Positions 53,024 to 64,000 of a DNA stretch of 64,000 nucleotides are shown here, in pieces. How positions within the stretch are numbered: the stretch's first letter is position 1; each line of letters opens with the position of its first letter. The stretch is from positions 11,911,501-11,975,500 of the forward strand of contig NC_088303.1 in NCBI RefSeq assembly GCF_032854445.1, in the 5' to 3' direction. Source of the stretch: Liolophura sinensis. Lineage: Eukaryota > Mollusca > Polyplacophora > Chitonida > Chitonidae. Both the position numbers and the translations under genes were made by a program. The notes under the pieces are model-generated. The model worked only from the letters and a program-made list of their open reading frames with translations. It had not been told where the DNA came from and did no database searches.

Positions 53024-56000
53024 GTAAATCTGCAGATACAAATGTGTTCTAATTACTAGATGAACTGTCATCTGTCATCTAATGTGGAAAACAGATAATA
53101 AAACCTCTCAAGGCTGATTTGTTTATAATGATAAGAACATGAGATTGCTGCTGATGCACATAGTACCTCTGCTTAATATACAGTTTCCATGGAGGAGAAA
53201 ATAATAATAATATCTTAATTTATCAAAGGTAGCTTGGCCAGTTTACAATGAAACTGTTCTTCCCCAAGGCCTTCACAGAGAAAACAAATATATAGGATAC
53301 ATGTACTTCAGAGTCCAATCAAAATTACATCAGTATATATAAAACAAGTTAAAGCACCGTGCAGTTTGAAAAGAGAAGCTATATACATTCATACATTCAA
53401 AAACATCAATACCAATAGTGCTGTCCTTGCAACTGTGCCAACCAGTAGAAGAAGTAAGGTAGTGGGAGACGGTCCATTACTGATCCTTTCCTACCCCCTC
53501 TGCTGGCTGGAACCCCCAACACACATGTACAGAGAAACAAACCAAGTGACTGTGAAATGGGATTTCTTTTTTCCTATCTGTTTAGTTGACAACAGTAATT
53601 TTATTTAAATGTTGGCATTCAGCTTCAGTAAAAATTGCTCACTTCTTGCTTTTTTATTCTATTACGAGCTATGATCTTATTTGAACTATTCCCTTCCATA
53701 CCTTCACAATCTGCTTCTTGTCACAGGGGGCTGGAGAGGTTCAAGGAGAGGGTATACCAGGGGTCATGACAGAGGTGAGGGGTCAGGGGGTCATTCAGGA
53801 AGAGGTCGTGGCCATGGGCCACCTCCAGGGCTGAAGGGAAGGGAGATTGGTATGTGGTACGCCAGGCGTGGGAAAGTTCGCAAGGAAGAAAAAGAACTAG
53901 CAGAGGTATGAACCAGTCTGAAAGTTGTGACTTTAAATTAGGCTTAAAATTCCATCTTAACCAATTAGACTTAGTCATGGATCTTCATGGATGACCCATC
54001 TCGCAGCTAATTGGCCAGTTTCTGGACAAATTTTGTTTTGTCAGGAAAGATGTAGCATTTTGTGCTTTTCAGGACTTAACTTTTATGAAAAGATTTTGTG
54101 ATTTAAAAAAAGAAAGAAAGAAAAACAACAGCAGGCTTCTTCTGTATTGTAAGTGCTACGGTTGGCATACTTGCAGTACTGGTGACAAATACTGTTTGGA
54201 CAAGTAACATATTATGTCTTTGGTCTTTGCAGAGGCAGTTTGTCCCGCTGGATGACCACAGGGAACAACATATCCGCCGACTTTTACACGATATTCAGAC
54301 TTCAGAATCTGTTCCTCCTCAGCCACAAAGGTCCTATAAAGATATCACTTCCGACTGCAGCAAATCATACTCAGGCAGTTTTCCTCAAGGTACAACTAGG
54401 AGTTCAAAACCTGAGGTGGCCGATCACAGGTCTGTCCCAGACTCCTGGTGGGATGATAAAGAAGACATGGAACTATTGGCTGATAGTGACAAAACCCAAA
54501 GCCAGTCAAGCATAAAGAGAGAAGATGTGCAAACTGCAGCAATAGAATCACAGCACAAAGCTGAAACATCTGAGATGAAGACAGAAAACCAAGAAGATGT
54601 GGACATGGAGGCTGACTCTGAAATCTCCAAAGTTTACAGATTTATCAAAGACGAAGACTTCATACCTCTGAACACTGGTTCAGAGGATATAGGTATTTAT
54701 GATCTGTCAAATGTTGACTGTCACTATATTTGTAATGACTTTCACCAACTGCTTTTTTAATGGTGTGTAATCTTCACTCTGAATATTGATTCATTCACTG
54801 ATTGATTTATTTACTTATGTTTTACATTGTACCCAAGAATATTTCACTTATACGATGACAGACAGCATTATGGTGGGAGGAAAACCGGGCAGAGCCTGGT
54901 GGAAACTCACGACCATCCGCAGGTTGCTGGTAGACCTTCCCATTTATGGCAGGAGAGGGAGCCAGCATGAGCTTCAGAGCGATCGCATTGGTGAGAGTCT
55001 CCTGGGTCATTACGCTGCTCTAACCAACTAAGCCACGGAGCACCCCCTTTTACTGATTGAGTATTATTGCTTCTTGTCAAATCATTGTATTAAGTATTGT
55101 TTTGGGAAGAGAAAGCACTAATTTAAATCCACTGTATTACTTCTAATCAGTACCTCTGTACATGTACATATTAAAATCAACAGTTGTACATTTACCCAAC
55201 TTAAGGTTTGGAATTGTATTTTCTGAAATATTAAGTAATGGTAATTAGGTTGGGGTGCTTTGTTTTTGTATATAGAACAGTTTTTTTCTCTTTGATATAT
55301 TTTGCTTTCATGCAGAGCTAATGGATGCTGATATTTATCTATAAGTGTTTACATTCATATTTATGTGGATGTTTGACCTTTTTTCACCTTAACCCTTGAT
55401 GCAAATTATGATTAGTGGAACTTTTCACATCAGTATGTGTTGTGCTTTTTTTATTTTTTGACAATTTCTCCCAGAAATGGACCAGTTTACTATCACAAGA
55501 GACCCATATATCGACCAGAAATTGTTGAAGGATATTGAAGAAAGCCGACAGAGCTCTCGTTATCAGAGAATGTTGGAGTTCAGGAAAAAGCTTCCATCAT
55601 TCTCCATGAGAGAGGTAATAAAAAAGAGATAGGAAGATCTGATGTATGTTGACATAATTCTAAGATTTTACTGGAGATTTGTTGCAATCATTGAAAAACC
55701 AGCTGAATTTTTGCTTTTATTTTAAATTAGCGCAAATAATTAGCTTTCACAAATATCAACTTTGCCTATGCAAGTGTTACTGTCAAACAGTTTGCAGTAA
55801 AGTTGGTGAAATTAATAAAATGTGACTGGGTTTCAGCATTTCTCAAAATTTAGAATCATTTTAACAATATAAATAATACAGGTGCAAATTTTCTGAAACG
55901 TAATAGTTTGATCTATTCTTGAAAATTTTAATTTTGTTAGCAAAGAAGGATGTTTTGCCAAACGTGCTCACTCCCTCAGCAGTGATGGCACATTCTGACT

Positions 56001-59000
56001 TTTAATTTCTTTTTACCTTACCTTCATCCTTATTCATCCTTATATGTTACATGTCATAGTTACCGCCTGAGGTGTGCAAGCTAGATGATCACCCAGTCAA
56101 GGCTGTCTTTTGTCACAGAGGTAGCGAAGTGACCAAGGTGACAAAAGACGGTCAAGAATGGGTGATCATTTATCTTGGAAACCAAAACCATAGGTGGTAA
56201 CTGACTTACACAGTGGTTTCATTGTTTGGCAAGTGATGCGTTTCATGAAATTGCCGTTTTAGCGACTAAAGCAGGACAAATTTTTCTAAAGGTTAATAAA
56301 ATTCACCTTAATTAATACCTATGCAGCGCACATGTATGGGCCTGTGAAACTATGTATTTCACTAGTATATTAGCAATGTTGATGTGGTCTTATATGAAGC
56401 TCTTAAGATGTTGTCCATTACACATTGTGCCATGACAAACTACATAGGTTCACCACATACTTTTACTTCGTATTATCATTTATGTTAGCATTAACCAACT
56501 TAATGTAAGTTTTTCAAACAGAGTTTAAAGGTACCCATTAAGTTAACGTACCTTAGCCTGAAAGAATGCTGCAGATTTCTGTGTTTATATAGACTTCAAA
56601 CACTTTTTACCAGCAGAGCTTGATCCATTGAAGAATTCAAGGAAAATGATATTTCTCAACATGGGAATTTCTCTGAATAAACACCACAGGCCAAAAAAAA
56701 ATCCCCAGCAATGTAGTATGTACTGCTTTAAACATATGAACTTGTGCAGATACATGAAACAACTCATTTAGAAGCTTTAATAGATGTGTTATGCTCAATG
56801 GAGTGTTGTTGTTGTTGAAAAGTGTCAGTACCAAGAAAAAATAGTACAGTGGTATAATGATGGCCTTTCCTGGCTTCCTTAGAAGGGTGTAACGGAACCA
56901 GCTTTCTGGCGCTTATACTGGCAGTAGCAAACAAGGAATTCCCAACAGCTCAGATGTTAGTGAGCTGGACTACAGTCATAAAGATCCCATTTCAAATCCC
57001 GATGAATGAAGCAGCCAATTTTTAAATGGAATGTTTGAAATTAGTACGTCACTTGAACATCTGGTATGCATCACTTGAACACCCAGTACACATCACTTGA
57101 ACACCCAGTACACATCACTTGAACACCCAGTACACATCACTTGAACACCCGGCATACATCACTTGAACACCCAGTACACATCACTTGAACACCCAGTACA
57201 CATCACTTGAACACCCAGTACACATCACTTGAACACCCAGTACACATCACTTGAACACCCGGCATACATCACTTGAACACCCAGTACACATCACTTGAAC
57301 ACCCAATACACATCACTTGAACACCCAGTACACATCACTTGAACACCCGGCATACATCACTTGAACACCCAGTACACATCACTTGAACACCCAGTACACA
57401 TCACTTGAACACCCAGTACACATCACTTGAACACCCGGCATACATCACTTGAACATTTGTGATCAGCTAGCAAATTGGTGGATACGCAGGATGAATGACC
57501 CGTGGCGAACAATGAAGCCAGTGTGTAGTGTTTTAAAACGTCTCATTTGTTTTCTCCTGAGTTACCTCTTTAAAACATTGCTATTCATTCATTTCAGAAA
57601 ATTTTGGAAGTTGTTTGTGGAAGCCAGGTAACTGTGATCAGTGGAGAAACAGGGTGTGGGAAAACCACTCAGGTAAAGTGTCGTCATGATTTTCTTGAAT
57701 CCCTGTGTTTGTTAGTGTACTTGTGAAGTGTGGTTCCCCCGAGTTACATGTATCATGTTTACATTGTACTTAGTTATCACAGTAAAGTATATTGTGCTTA
57801 GTTATCACAGTAAAGTATATTGTACTTAGTTATCACAGTAAAGTATATTGTGCTAGCTATCACAGTACAGTACAATTGCACTTAGTTATCACAGTAAAAC
57901 ACATTGTGCTTAGTTATCACAGTAAAGTACATTGTGCTTAGTTATCACAGTAAAGTATATTGTGCTTAGTTATCACAGTAAAGTATATTGTGGTAGCCAT
58001 CACAATAAAGTACATTGTGGTAGCTGTCACAGTAAAATACATTGCGCTTAGTTATCACAGTAAAATACATTGTGCTTAGTTATCACAGTAAAGTACATTG
58101 TGCTTAGTTATCACAGTAAAGTAGGTTGTACTTAATTATCACAGGAAAGAACATTTTGCTTAGTTATCACAGTAAAGTACATTGTGCTAGCTATCACAGT
58201 AAAGTACATTGTGCTAGCTATCACGGTAAAGTACAGTAAATTACATTGTGCTAGCTATCACAGTAAAGTACAGTAAAGTACATTGTGCTAGCTATCACAG
58301 TAAAGTACAATGTGCTTATTTATCACAGTAATGTACATTGTGCTTAGTTATCACAGTAAAATACATTGTGCATAGTTATCACAGTAAAAGTACACTGCTT
58401 AGTTTTCACAGTAAACAACATTGTGCTTAGTTATCACAGTAAAGTACATTGCACTTAGTTATCACAGTAAAGTTCATTGCACTTAGTTATCACAGTAAAG
58501 TACATTGCACTTAGTTATCACAGTAAAGTACACTGTGCTTAGTTATCACAGTAAAGTGCACTGTGCTAAGTTATCACAGTAAAGTACATTGTGCTTAGTT
58601 ATTACAGTAAAGTACAATGTGCTTAGTTATCACAGTAAAGTATATTGTGCTTAGTTATCACAGTAAAAGTTGAGAAATTCCTCTGCCCTCTAAAACAAGG
58701 ATGAAAACGAATGCTCCATCTTCCCTATTTAACACTTTAAGGTAAATATTGTAGAAGACTGTTGTGAATATTGCTTCACTGTTGTGAAGATTAAATGGTT
58801 TACACATATGCACATACCTCTGGAAATTTATGCTGATACATGTACATTTATTTTATTTACTTACTCAATTGGTGTTTTACGCCATACTCAAGAATAATTC
58901 ACTGATATGACAGCGACCAGCATTAATATTGGGAGGAAACCGGGCAGAGCCTGGAGGAAACCCACAACCATCTGTTGATTGCTGGCAGACCTTCACACGT

Positions 59001-62000
59001 TGAAAATAAATTATGGGTGAGGAATATTTATCCATGGTAACATTATCTCTACATTTTTTCTACAGTTTCTCTCTGTTTTCACTATAATATTTCCTTGTTT
59101 TCGTTACATTTTCACTTCTGTGTCTCCACCTTTTCACTATGGTATCACTTCACATTTATTACATTTTCACTACCGGGTCTGTACATTTTCACTACCGGGT
59201 CTGTACATTTTTACTACATTGTCTCTACATTTTCATTACAGTGTCTCTACATTTTCATTATGGTGTCTCTATTTTTGCTAAAATAACTCTACATTTTCAC
59301 ACAAAGTATTTCAATGCATTTTCACTTCAGTATTTCTGTTTTTCCTACATGTTTACAACAGTATCTCTACATTTTCATTTCAATGTTTCTATATTTTCAA
59401 TGCGTTATCTCTACAGTTTTACCAAAGTGTCAGCACAAGTTTGCTACATTATCTCTACAATTTCTGTGAACTTTGCCTATGTCTGTGTCTACTGCTTTGT
59501 TCCCAGGTAGCACAGTTCATTCTGGATGATTTCATAGACAAGGGGAAGGGGTCTGCCTGCCATGTTGTATGTACCCAGCCCAGGAGAATCAGTGCCGTCT
59601 CTGTAAGTGTACTATGTCAGACATACATAAACAACCTATACATGTGGTATCACTGGAGTAGTTCTGTGTGTAAGCATACACGTACTGGATTAGTCCCATA
59701 CATGTGATATCACTAGAGTGGTTCTCTCCCAAATTATATGTGTGTTGGAGGAGACCTATACATGTGATATCACTGGAGTAATTGCATAGACCCATACATG
59801 TACATTTTGCATTGTACATGTAATATCACTGGAGTATTCACAAAGGGCTATCTGCTGGGATTGCCGCCACAGTAAACAATGTAGTTGTTTCTTGCTTGAC
59901 TAGAGGCTTGCCCTGTTTTAGGTGGCTGAGCGTGTAGCTGATGAGAGAGCCGAAGCCTGTGGTAACAAAAACAGTGTTGGCTATCAGATCAGACTGGAAA
60001 GGTGAGCAAGGCTAAGTTTGTTCACATTGGAATCATTTCTTCTATTTTAATGTACCTCAGATAATGCTGAACTTTAAATCTCAAACAGACTGTAAATGTA
60101 TATTTATGTGATTGTTGTTTTGAGCCATATGCAAGAATAGCTTAGTTATCTTTTAGTCAGGAGGTGTATTCTTGAATATGGCATAAACACCAGTGAAATT
60201 AAAGTGGAGAAAAAATATGAAGTATAGAAACACCAGTGAAACTGAAGAAATTAGAGAAATGAAATAATGTGAAGTATTATTACAGAAAAAGTAGAAAAGG
60301 CTGTTTTGGGTGTAGGCATGGTGGCAGTGTGTAGTGCCAAGGGTCAGGCCTATCCAGACAGGTTCTTTGTTTTATTCACGGCTGAACCACACTCAATCCT
60401 AAGCAGAAATTTCTGTCTATTGCACAATGTCACCTGCCCATATGTACTGTACATTGCATCCCCTCATAGCTAATTATTCTTATACAAGTTTTAGTAATGT
60501 TAATCATATTATCATTTGCTACACGATCTCTTTTCAGTAAGATGCCACGAGCACAAGGCTCTATACTGTACTGCACAACGGGTATTCTGCTGAAGTGGCT
60601 GGAGAGTGATCCGTAAGTGTTTTGTTCTTGTGTGAACAGTATCCACTCAGCTCACTATGAGTATTCTGCTGAAGTGGCAGGAGAGTGATCTGTAAGTGTT
60701 TTGTTCTTGTGTAAACAGTGTCCACTCAGATTACGACTTGTATTCTGCTGAAGTGGCTGGAGAGTGATCCGTAAGTGTTTTGTTCTTGTGTAAACAGTGT
60801 CCACTCAGATTACGACTTGTATTCTGCTGAAGTGGCTGGAGAGTGATCCGTAAGTGTTTTGTTCTTGTGTGAACAGTGTCCACTCAGATGACGACTTGTA
60901 TTCTGCTGAAGTGGCTGGAGACTGATCCGTAAGTGTTTTGTTCTTGTGTGAACAGTATCCACTCAGCTCACTATGAGTATTCTGCTGAAGTGGCAGGAGA
61001 GTGATCTGTAAGTGTTTTGTTCTTGTGTGAACAGTATCCACTCAGATGACGACTTGTATTCTGCTGAAGTGGCTGGAGAGTGATCCGTAAGTGTTTTGTT
61101 CTTGTGTGAACAGTGTCCACTCAGATGACGACTTGTATTCTGCTGAAGTGGCTGGAGAGTGATCCGTAAGTGTTTTGTTCTTGTGTAAACAGTATCCACT
61201 CAGATCACGACTTGTATTGTGCTGAAGTGGCTGGAGAGTGATCCGTAAGTGTTTTGTTCTTGTGTAAACAGTATCCACTCAGATCACGACTTGTATTCTG
61301 TTGAAGTGGCTGGAGAGTGATCCGTAAGTGTTTTGTTCTTGTGTAAACAGTGTCCACTCAGATGACGACTTGTATTGTGCTGAAGTGGCTGGAGAGTGAT
61401 CCGTAAGTGTTTTGTTCTTGTGTAAACAGTATCCACTCAGATCACGACGGGTATTCTGTTGAAGTGGCTGGAGAGTGATCCGTAAGTGTTTTGTTCTTGT
61501 GTAAACAGTGTCCACTCAGATCACGACTTGTATTCTGTTGAAGTGGCTGGAGAGTGATCTGTAAGTGTTTTGTTCTTGTGTAAACAGTGTCCACTCAGAT
61601 CACGACTTGTATTCTGCTGAAGTGGCTGGAGAGTGATCCGTAAGTGTTTTGTTCTTGTGTAAACAGTGTCCACTCAGATCACTATGGGTATTGTGCTGAA
61701 GTGGCTGGAGAGTGATCCGTAAGTGTTTTGTTCTTGTGTAAACAGTGTCCACTCAGATCACTATGGGTATTGTGCTGAAGTGGCTGGAGAGTGATCCGTA
61801 AGTGTTTTGTTCTTGTGTAAACAGTGTCCACTCAGATCACTATGGGTATTGTGCTGAAGTGGCTAGAGAGTGATCTGTAAGTGTTTTGTTCTTGTGTGAA
61901 CAGTGTCCTCTCAGATGACGACTTGTATTCTGCTGAAGTGGCTGGAGAGTGATCCGTAAGTGTTTTGTTCTTGTGTAAACAGTATCCACTCAGATCACGA

Positions 62001-62387
62001 CGGGTATTCTGCTGAAGTGGCTGGAGAGTGATCTGTAAGTGTTTTGTTCTTGTGTGTCACATATATTTTCACACCTGAAAGTTCAAGGGTCATTTGTTGA
62101 CAGGTGTTGAGGTTTCAGCCTGGACTGAATCCAGTTGTTCTACATAAGGATGAATAGAGTTAATCTTGCATACACCTAGCTCAGTATTGTGAGACAACCT
62201 GGATTGTTTTTTTTTTGTAGACTGCTTCTGCGAGCAAGTCACATTGTGCTGGATGAGATCCACGAGAGAGATTTGCTGTCTGACTTCCTCATCATCATTC
62301 TCAAGGACATCCTTCCGCGGCGATCAGACTTGAAACTTGTTCTTATGAGCGCTACTCTGAATGCTGAGATGTTCTCACAATACTTCG
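52906..62387 (+). CDS. DHX36: ATP-dependent DNA/RNA helicase DHX36 (G4 resolvase), 5' nine coding exons, 3' partial
   Basis: DHX36 is a DEAH-box helicase that unwinds DNA and RNA G-quadruplexes. Joined exons 52906-53023, 53727-53905, 54233-54692, 55475-55614, 57598-57672, 59507-59602, 59922-60001, 60538-60612 and 62221-62387 give 463 residues in continuous phase. The N-terminus is Gly/Arg/His rich. It is followed by [20 protein letters not shown] (residues 72-91), the DHX36-specific quadruplex-binding motif. After an acidic linker (about 115-255) come Walker A GETGCGKT (315-322), TQPRR (347-351), DEIH (419-422) and SAT (451-453). The linker makes the part before the helicase core longer than in human. 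The C-terminal RecA2, winged-helix, ratchet and OB domains must lie beyond 64000. The closest alternative would be another DEAH/RHA-family helicase, but the REIGMWYA motif is diagnostic. Confidence 0.95.
53727..53905 (+). CDS. DHX36: DHX36 coding exon 2 (residues 40-99)
   Basis: The exon encodes more GR-rich sequence and then [15 protein letters not shown], the DHX36-specific motif, plus a basic/acidic helix. Acceptor TGTCACAG, donor GTATGA. Confidence 0.95.
54233..54692 (+). CDS. DHX36: DHX36 coding exon 3 (residues 100-252)
   Basis: It begins [20 protein letters not shown], similar to the human segment after the specific motif. It then continues as a Ser/Glu/Asp-rich low-complexity linker. 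Donor GTATTT, phase 1. Confidence 0.92.
54797..55047 (-). mobile_element. Full-length tRNA-derived SINE
   Basis: Reverse-complement copy of the family at 14087. It runs from the tail (TTACATTGTACCCAAGAATA on plus) to the tRNA-like head, with A box near 55020-55040 (CTAACCAACTAAGCCACGGA on plus). It lies in DHX36 intron 3. Confidence 0.88.
55475..55614 (+). CDS. DHX36: DHX36 coding exon 4 (residues 253-299)
   Basis: The exon encodes [20 protein letters not shown] then [12 protein letters not shown], matching the human LLEDLQKK...MQHFREKLPSYGM segment before the helicase core. Confidence 0.93.
56057..56204. mobile_element. MITE-like hairpin element
   Basis: AGTTACCGCCTGAGGT at the left end is inverted as ATAGGTGGTAACT at the right. 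Inside, GATGATCACCCAGTCAAGGC and GTCTTTTGTCAC pair with GTGACAAAAGAC and GGGTGATCATT. It is about 145 bases, in DHX36 intron 4, without coding capacity. Confidence 0.65.
57055..57460. repeat. 22-bp minisatellite, about 18 copies
   Basis: The unit CATCACTTGAACACCCAGTA plus CA, with a GGCATA variant every few copies. DHX36 intron 4; no exon-edge content. Confidence 0.95.
57598..57672 (+). CDS. DHX36: DHX36 coding exon 5 (Walker A)
   Basis: The exon encodes [15 protein letters not shown], helicase motif I. Phase 0 at both ends, donor GTAAAG. Confidence 0.96.
57765..58672. repeat. ~28-bp minisatellite, about 31 copies
   Basis: The unit GTGCTTAGTTATCACAGTAA plus AGTACATT in DHX36 intron 5. CAGTAAAGT has only a loose likeness to the exon 5 end plus donor (CTCAGGTAAAGTG), so derivation from it is not claimed. 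Confidence 0.93.
58852..59012 (-). mobile_element. SINE copy, 5'-truncated
   Basis: The plus strand shows GGTGTTTTACGCCATACTCA then AGAATAATTCACTGATATGA and the GGAAACCGGGCAGAGCCTGG body, the reverse complement of the SINE 3' half. Confidence 0.82.
59050..59465. repeat. Degenerate ~19-bp TCTCTACATTTTCACT repeat
   Basis: More than 15 imperfect copies of CTCTACATTTTCACTACAG in DHX36 intron 5, directly upstream of exon 6. It is pyrimidine-rich and contains many ACAG or TACAT steps, but no exon 6 sequence was recognised. Confidence 0.85.
59507..59602 (+). CDS. DHX36: DHX36 coding exon 6 (motif Ia)
   Basis: The exon encodes [20 protein letters not shown] then [10 protein letters not shown]. Acceptor TTCCCAG, donor GTAAGT. 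Confidence 0.96.
59922..60001 (+). CDS. DHX36: DHX36 coding exon 7
   Basis: The exon encodes [14 protein letters not shown] and VGYQIRLES, conserved among DEAH helicases. Phase 2 end at GTGAGC. Confidence 0.95.
60538..60612 (+). CDS. DHX36: DHX36 coding exon 8
   Basis: The exon encodes [19 protein letters not shown], the TTG motif region. The exon end and GTAAGT donor are the template of the 79-bp array that follows. This copy is real because it alone has the upstream conserved part. Confidence 0.95.
60578..62055 (+). repeat. 79-bp array of 19 units derived from DHX36 exon 8 3' end and donor
   Basis: Donors (GTAAGTGTTTTGTTCTTGTG) occur from 60613 to 62035 at an exact 79-base period (18 x 79 = 1422), counting the true one. 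Each unit has GGGTATTCTGCTGAAGTGGC, TGGAGAGTGATCC, the donor, then TGTGAACAGTGTCCACTCAG, itself acceptor-like. Substitutions are shared in patches, suggesting local homogenisation. Confidence 0.97.
62221..62387 (+). CDS. DHX36: DHX36 coding exon 9 (motifs II and III)
   Basis: The exon encodes [20 protein letters not shown] and [17 protein letters not shown]. Acceptor TTTTTGTAG, donor GTGAGT. Last exon inside the window. Confidence 0.96.
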
Positions 62388-63274
62388 GTGAGTTCTGTAT
62401 TTCGTCATCTTATGGTCTCTTGATACTTTAATAATGATGGTCTTAGTCGAGAGTAAAATAATAGGGCTGCACCAAATTACTTCCCTTGAGGCCACCTGGT
62501 TTTATGGGAGTAAGTTGTGGTTAGGTGAGACCTAAAAAATGGATCGTGGCAACTTTCGGAGTTAGAGTGGTGTAGTCCGTCAAATACCTGTATTGTACCA
62601 AAGGTGACTAAACATCAACTTCTCTCAACATTTGTGCAAGGCTCAATGGCTGATGTTTTTTCACATTCTGTCGCCTAGAAAATATTTCACTCCTATGACA
62701 TAACCTACATACAGCACATGCTTTACTAGACAAGGTCCCACTTCTGGCCGTTTCATGCCTCAAAACTTAATCTCGTGTTACATCTTAGTCCCTGTCATGT
62801 AACAAGGGAGATAATTCAGAGCAGGCCCATTGAGACTTAAGGCCAGGCTAAAATCTGGGCCAAGTTTGCATGTAGTAACTGTTATTCAATACACTTATGA
62901 ATATCTTAGCCCTTGTGTTTTATTGATTTCAGGGTACATACTGAAGGTGAATTATTTGCTTTCAACCTAGTGAACTATTGAAAGGTTTTTAATGTGACCG
63001 GGGGAATTTGGTGACATCACATTTCATCATTGCCCTCCTGTTTCTTCATTGTGTTCAAACATGAGGCATTGGGTTCACAAAGCGATCTTTTATAGAAGAA
63101 AGTCAAAATTTCAAATCACTTGAAAAGTGTTATTTCTGATGCCGGAAACTCAAAATATCGCAGGACAAGTTATTGAACAACAAATTTCAGCTAAAATGTA
63201 AACAGAAAGGAACATACCAAGTTTAATGATGAAAATTATGACTTAAGTCTAAGATCGCTTTGTCATCCTGGGTC

Positions 63275-63530
63275 CAGAGGCCCACCTTGACTCAAATGGT
63301 TAATGTGCTAGCTCTTTGTGACTTACAAGCCCTTTGCCCAGTAAGGCCGCATGCTCAAATCAAGCTCTCGCTTTTTCGGCCACAGTTGTAAGCAGGGGTG
63401 TTAATAAGGTACCTGACCAAGATCAGTGGTTAACACCCGTTTCCTCCACCTATAAATGTTACCTCCATCATATACATGTAAGTGAAACATTCCTGAGCCT
63501 GGCACTAAGCACTGATAAATCAAATCAAAT
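63275..63530 (+). mobile_element. tRNA-derived SINE with AATCAATC tail
   Basis: The head contains TTGACTCAAATGGTTAATGT and a B-box-like CATGCTCAAATCAAGCTC. The 3' part reads AAGTGAAACATTCCTGAGCC then TGGCACTAAGCACTGATAAA and AATC repeats. It is the likely founder of the adjacent tandem tails. Confidence 0.6.
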
Positions 63531-63990
63531 CAATCAATCAATCAGCCAGTTTTTAGTGAAACATTCCTGAGCTTGGCATTATGCACTATAAAACAAATCA
63601 AACCAATCGATCAATCAGCCAGTTTTTAGTGAAACGTTCCTGAGCCTGGCACTAAGCACTGATAAATCAAATCAATCAATCAATCAGCCGGTTTTCAGTG
63701 AAACATTCCTGAGCTTGGCATTATGCACTATAAAACAAATCAAACCAATCGATCAATCAGCCAGTTTTTAGCGAAACGTTTCTGAGCCTGGCATTAAGCA
63801 CCAATAAATCAAATCAATCAATCCATCAGTCAGCCAGTTTTCAGTGAAACATTCCTGAGCCTGGCATTAAGCACTGATTAATCAAATCAAATCAATCAAT
63901 CAGTCAGCCAGTTTTTAGTGAAACATTCCTGAGTCTGGCATTAAGCACCAATAAATCAAATCAAATCAATCAATCAATCAATCAGTCAGT
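63480..63990 (+). repeat. Tandem SINE tails (~55-100-bp units)
   Basis: At least six copies of GTGAAACATTCCTGAGCCTG, GCACTAAGCACTGATAAATC and AATCAATCAGCCAGTTTT run to the end of the window. Only the SINE 3' end is amplified, not its head. Confidence 0.88.
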
Positions 63991-64000
63991 CTTCAGTTAA

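Larger units (their letters stand above)
62388..64000. other. DHX36: DHX36 intron 9 (incomplete), no further exon seen
   Basis: The sequence after the exon 9 donor shows no conserved DEAH-helicase segment. It contains a SINE-like element and a terminal tandem repeat. The next exon must lie beyond the window. Confidence 0.7.

Noticed and set aside
57765-58672. Donor-anchored array from DHX36 exon 5
   Set aside because: CAGTAAAGT resembles the exon 5 end and donor (CTCAGGTAAAGTG) only over a few bases and lacks the GG at the junction. This is too weak to count as splice-anchored.
60805-61515. Four near-identical 78-residue minus-strand open frames
   Set aside because: Their spacing equals multiples of 79 bases. 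They are the antisense of the DHX36 exon 8 array.

Overview
This is eukaryotic (animal) nuclear DNA. Genes are split into many short exons with GT-AG introns. Introns and spacers hold tRNA-derived SINE copies, MITE-like inverted repeats, a broken reverse-transcriptase fragment and many minisatellites. The TACATGTA-rich background, the SINE tail (a TTCTTGAGTACGGCG-like core followed by AAATAAAT repeats) and the secreted CUB/EGF/Ig protease suggest a marine lophotrochozoan such as a mollusc or brachiopod. The species cannot be fixed from the sequence alone. One 200-base assembly gap (N) lies at 17931-18130.

Layout. (1) 1-2726: upstream region with a short 39-bp minisatellite and no convincing coding exon. 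(2) 2734-22626, plus strand: a complete trifunctional purine-synthesis gene, GART (GARS-AIRS-GAR transformylase). Its 20 coding exons join in phase to 1003 residues. (3) 23783-46537, minus strand: a secreted multidomain trypsin-like protease reconstructed from 16 exons, with order signal peptide, CUB, CUB, CUB, EGF, EGF, Ig, Ig, trypsin (about 900 residues). It is tail-to-tail with GART, about 1.2 kb between stop codons. (4) 46538-52905: intergenic region with SINE pieces. (5) 52906 to beyond 64000, plus strand: the first nine coding exons of the DEAH-box G-quadruplex helicase DHX36. They run from the RGG-rich N-terminus and the DHX36-specific motif through Walker A, DEIH and SAT; the rest of the gene lies outside the window. 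The three genes share no obvious pathway.

The most striking property is the relation between tandem repeats and splice junctions. At least ten intronic arrays in all three genes are built from units that contain the edge of the neighbouring exon together with its donor or acceptor. In GART intron 7 (9117-10871) the left half is a 96-bp array copied from the 5' splice site of exon 7, and the right half is an array copied from the 3' splice site of exon 8. In DHX36 a 79-bp unit holding the last ~38 bases of exon 8 plus its GTAAGT donor is repeated 19 times at an exact period. Such arrays give each intron many decoy splice sites. In two places in GART a shifted site would add an in-frame peptide (39 or 32 residues). 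I regard these splice-junction-anchored minisatellites as the candidate undescribed phenomenon.

Limits: exon borders were set by reading conserved protein frames, splice consensus and phase continuity by eye. No alignment, search or transcript data were available. UTR exons and transcription starts were not resolved.
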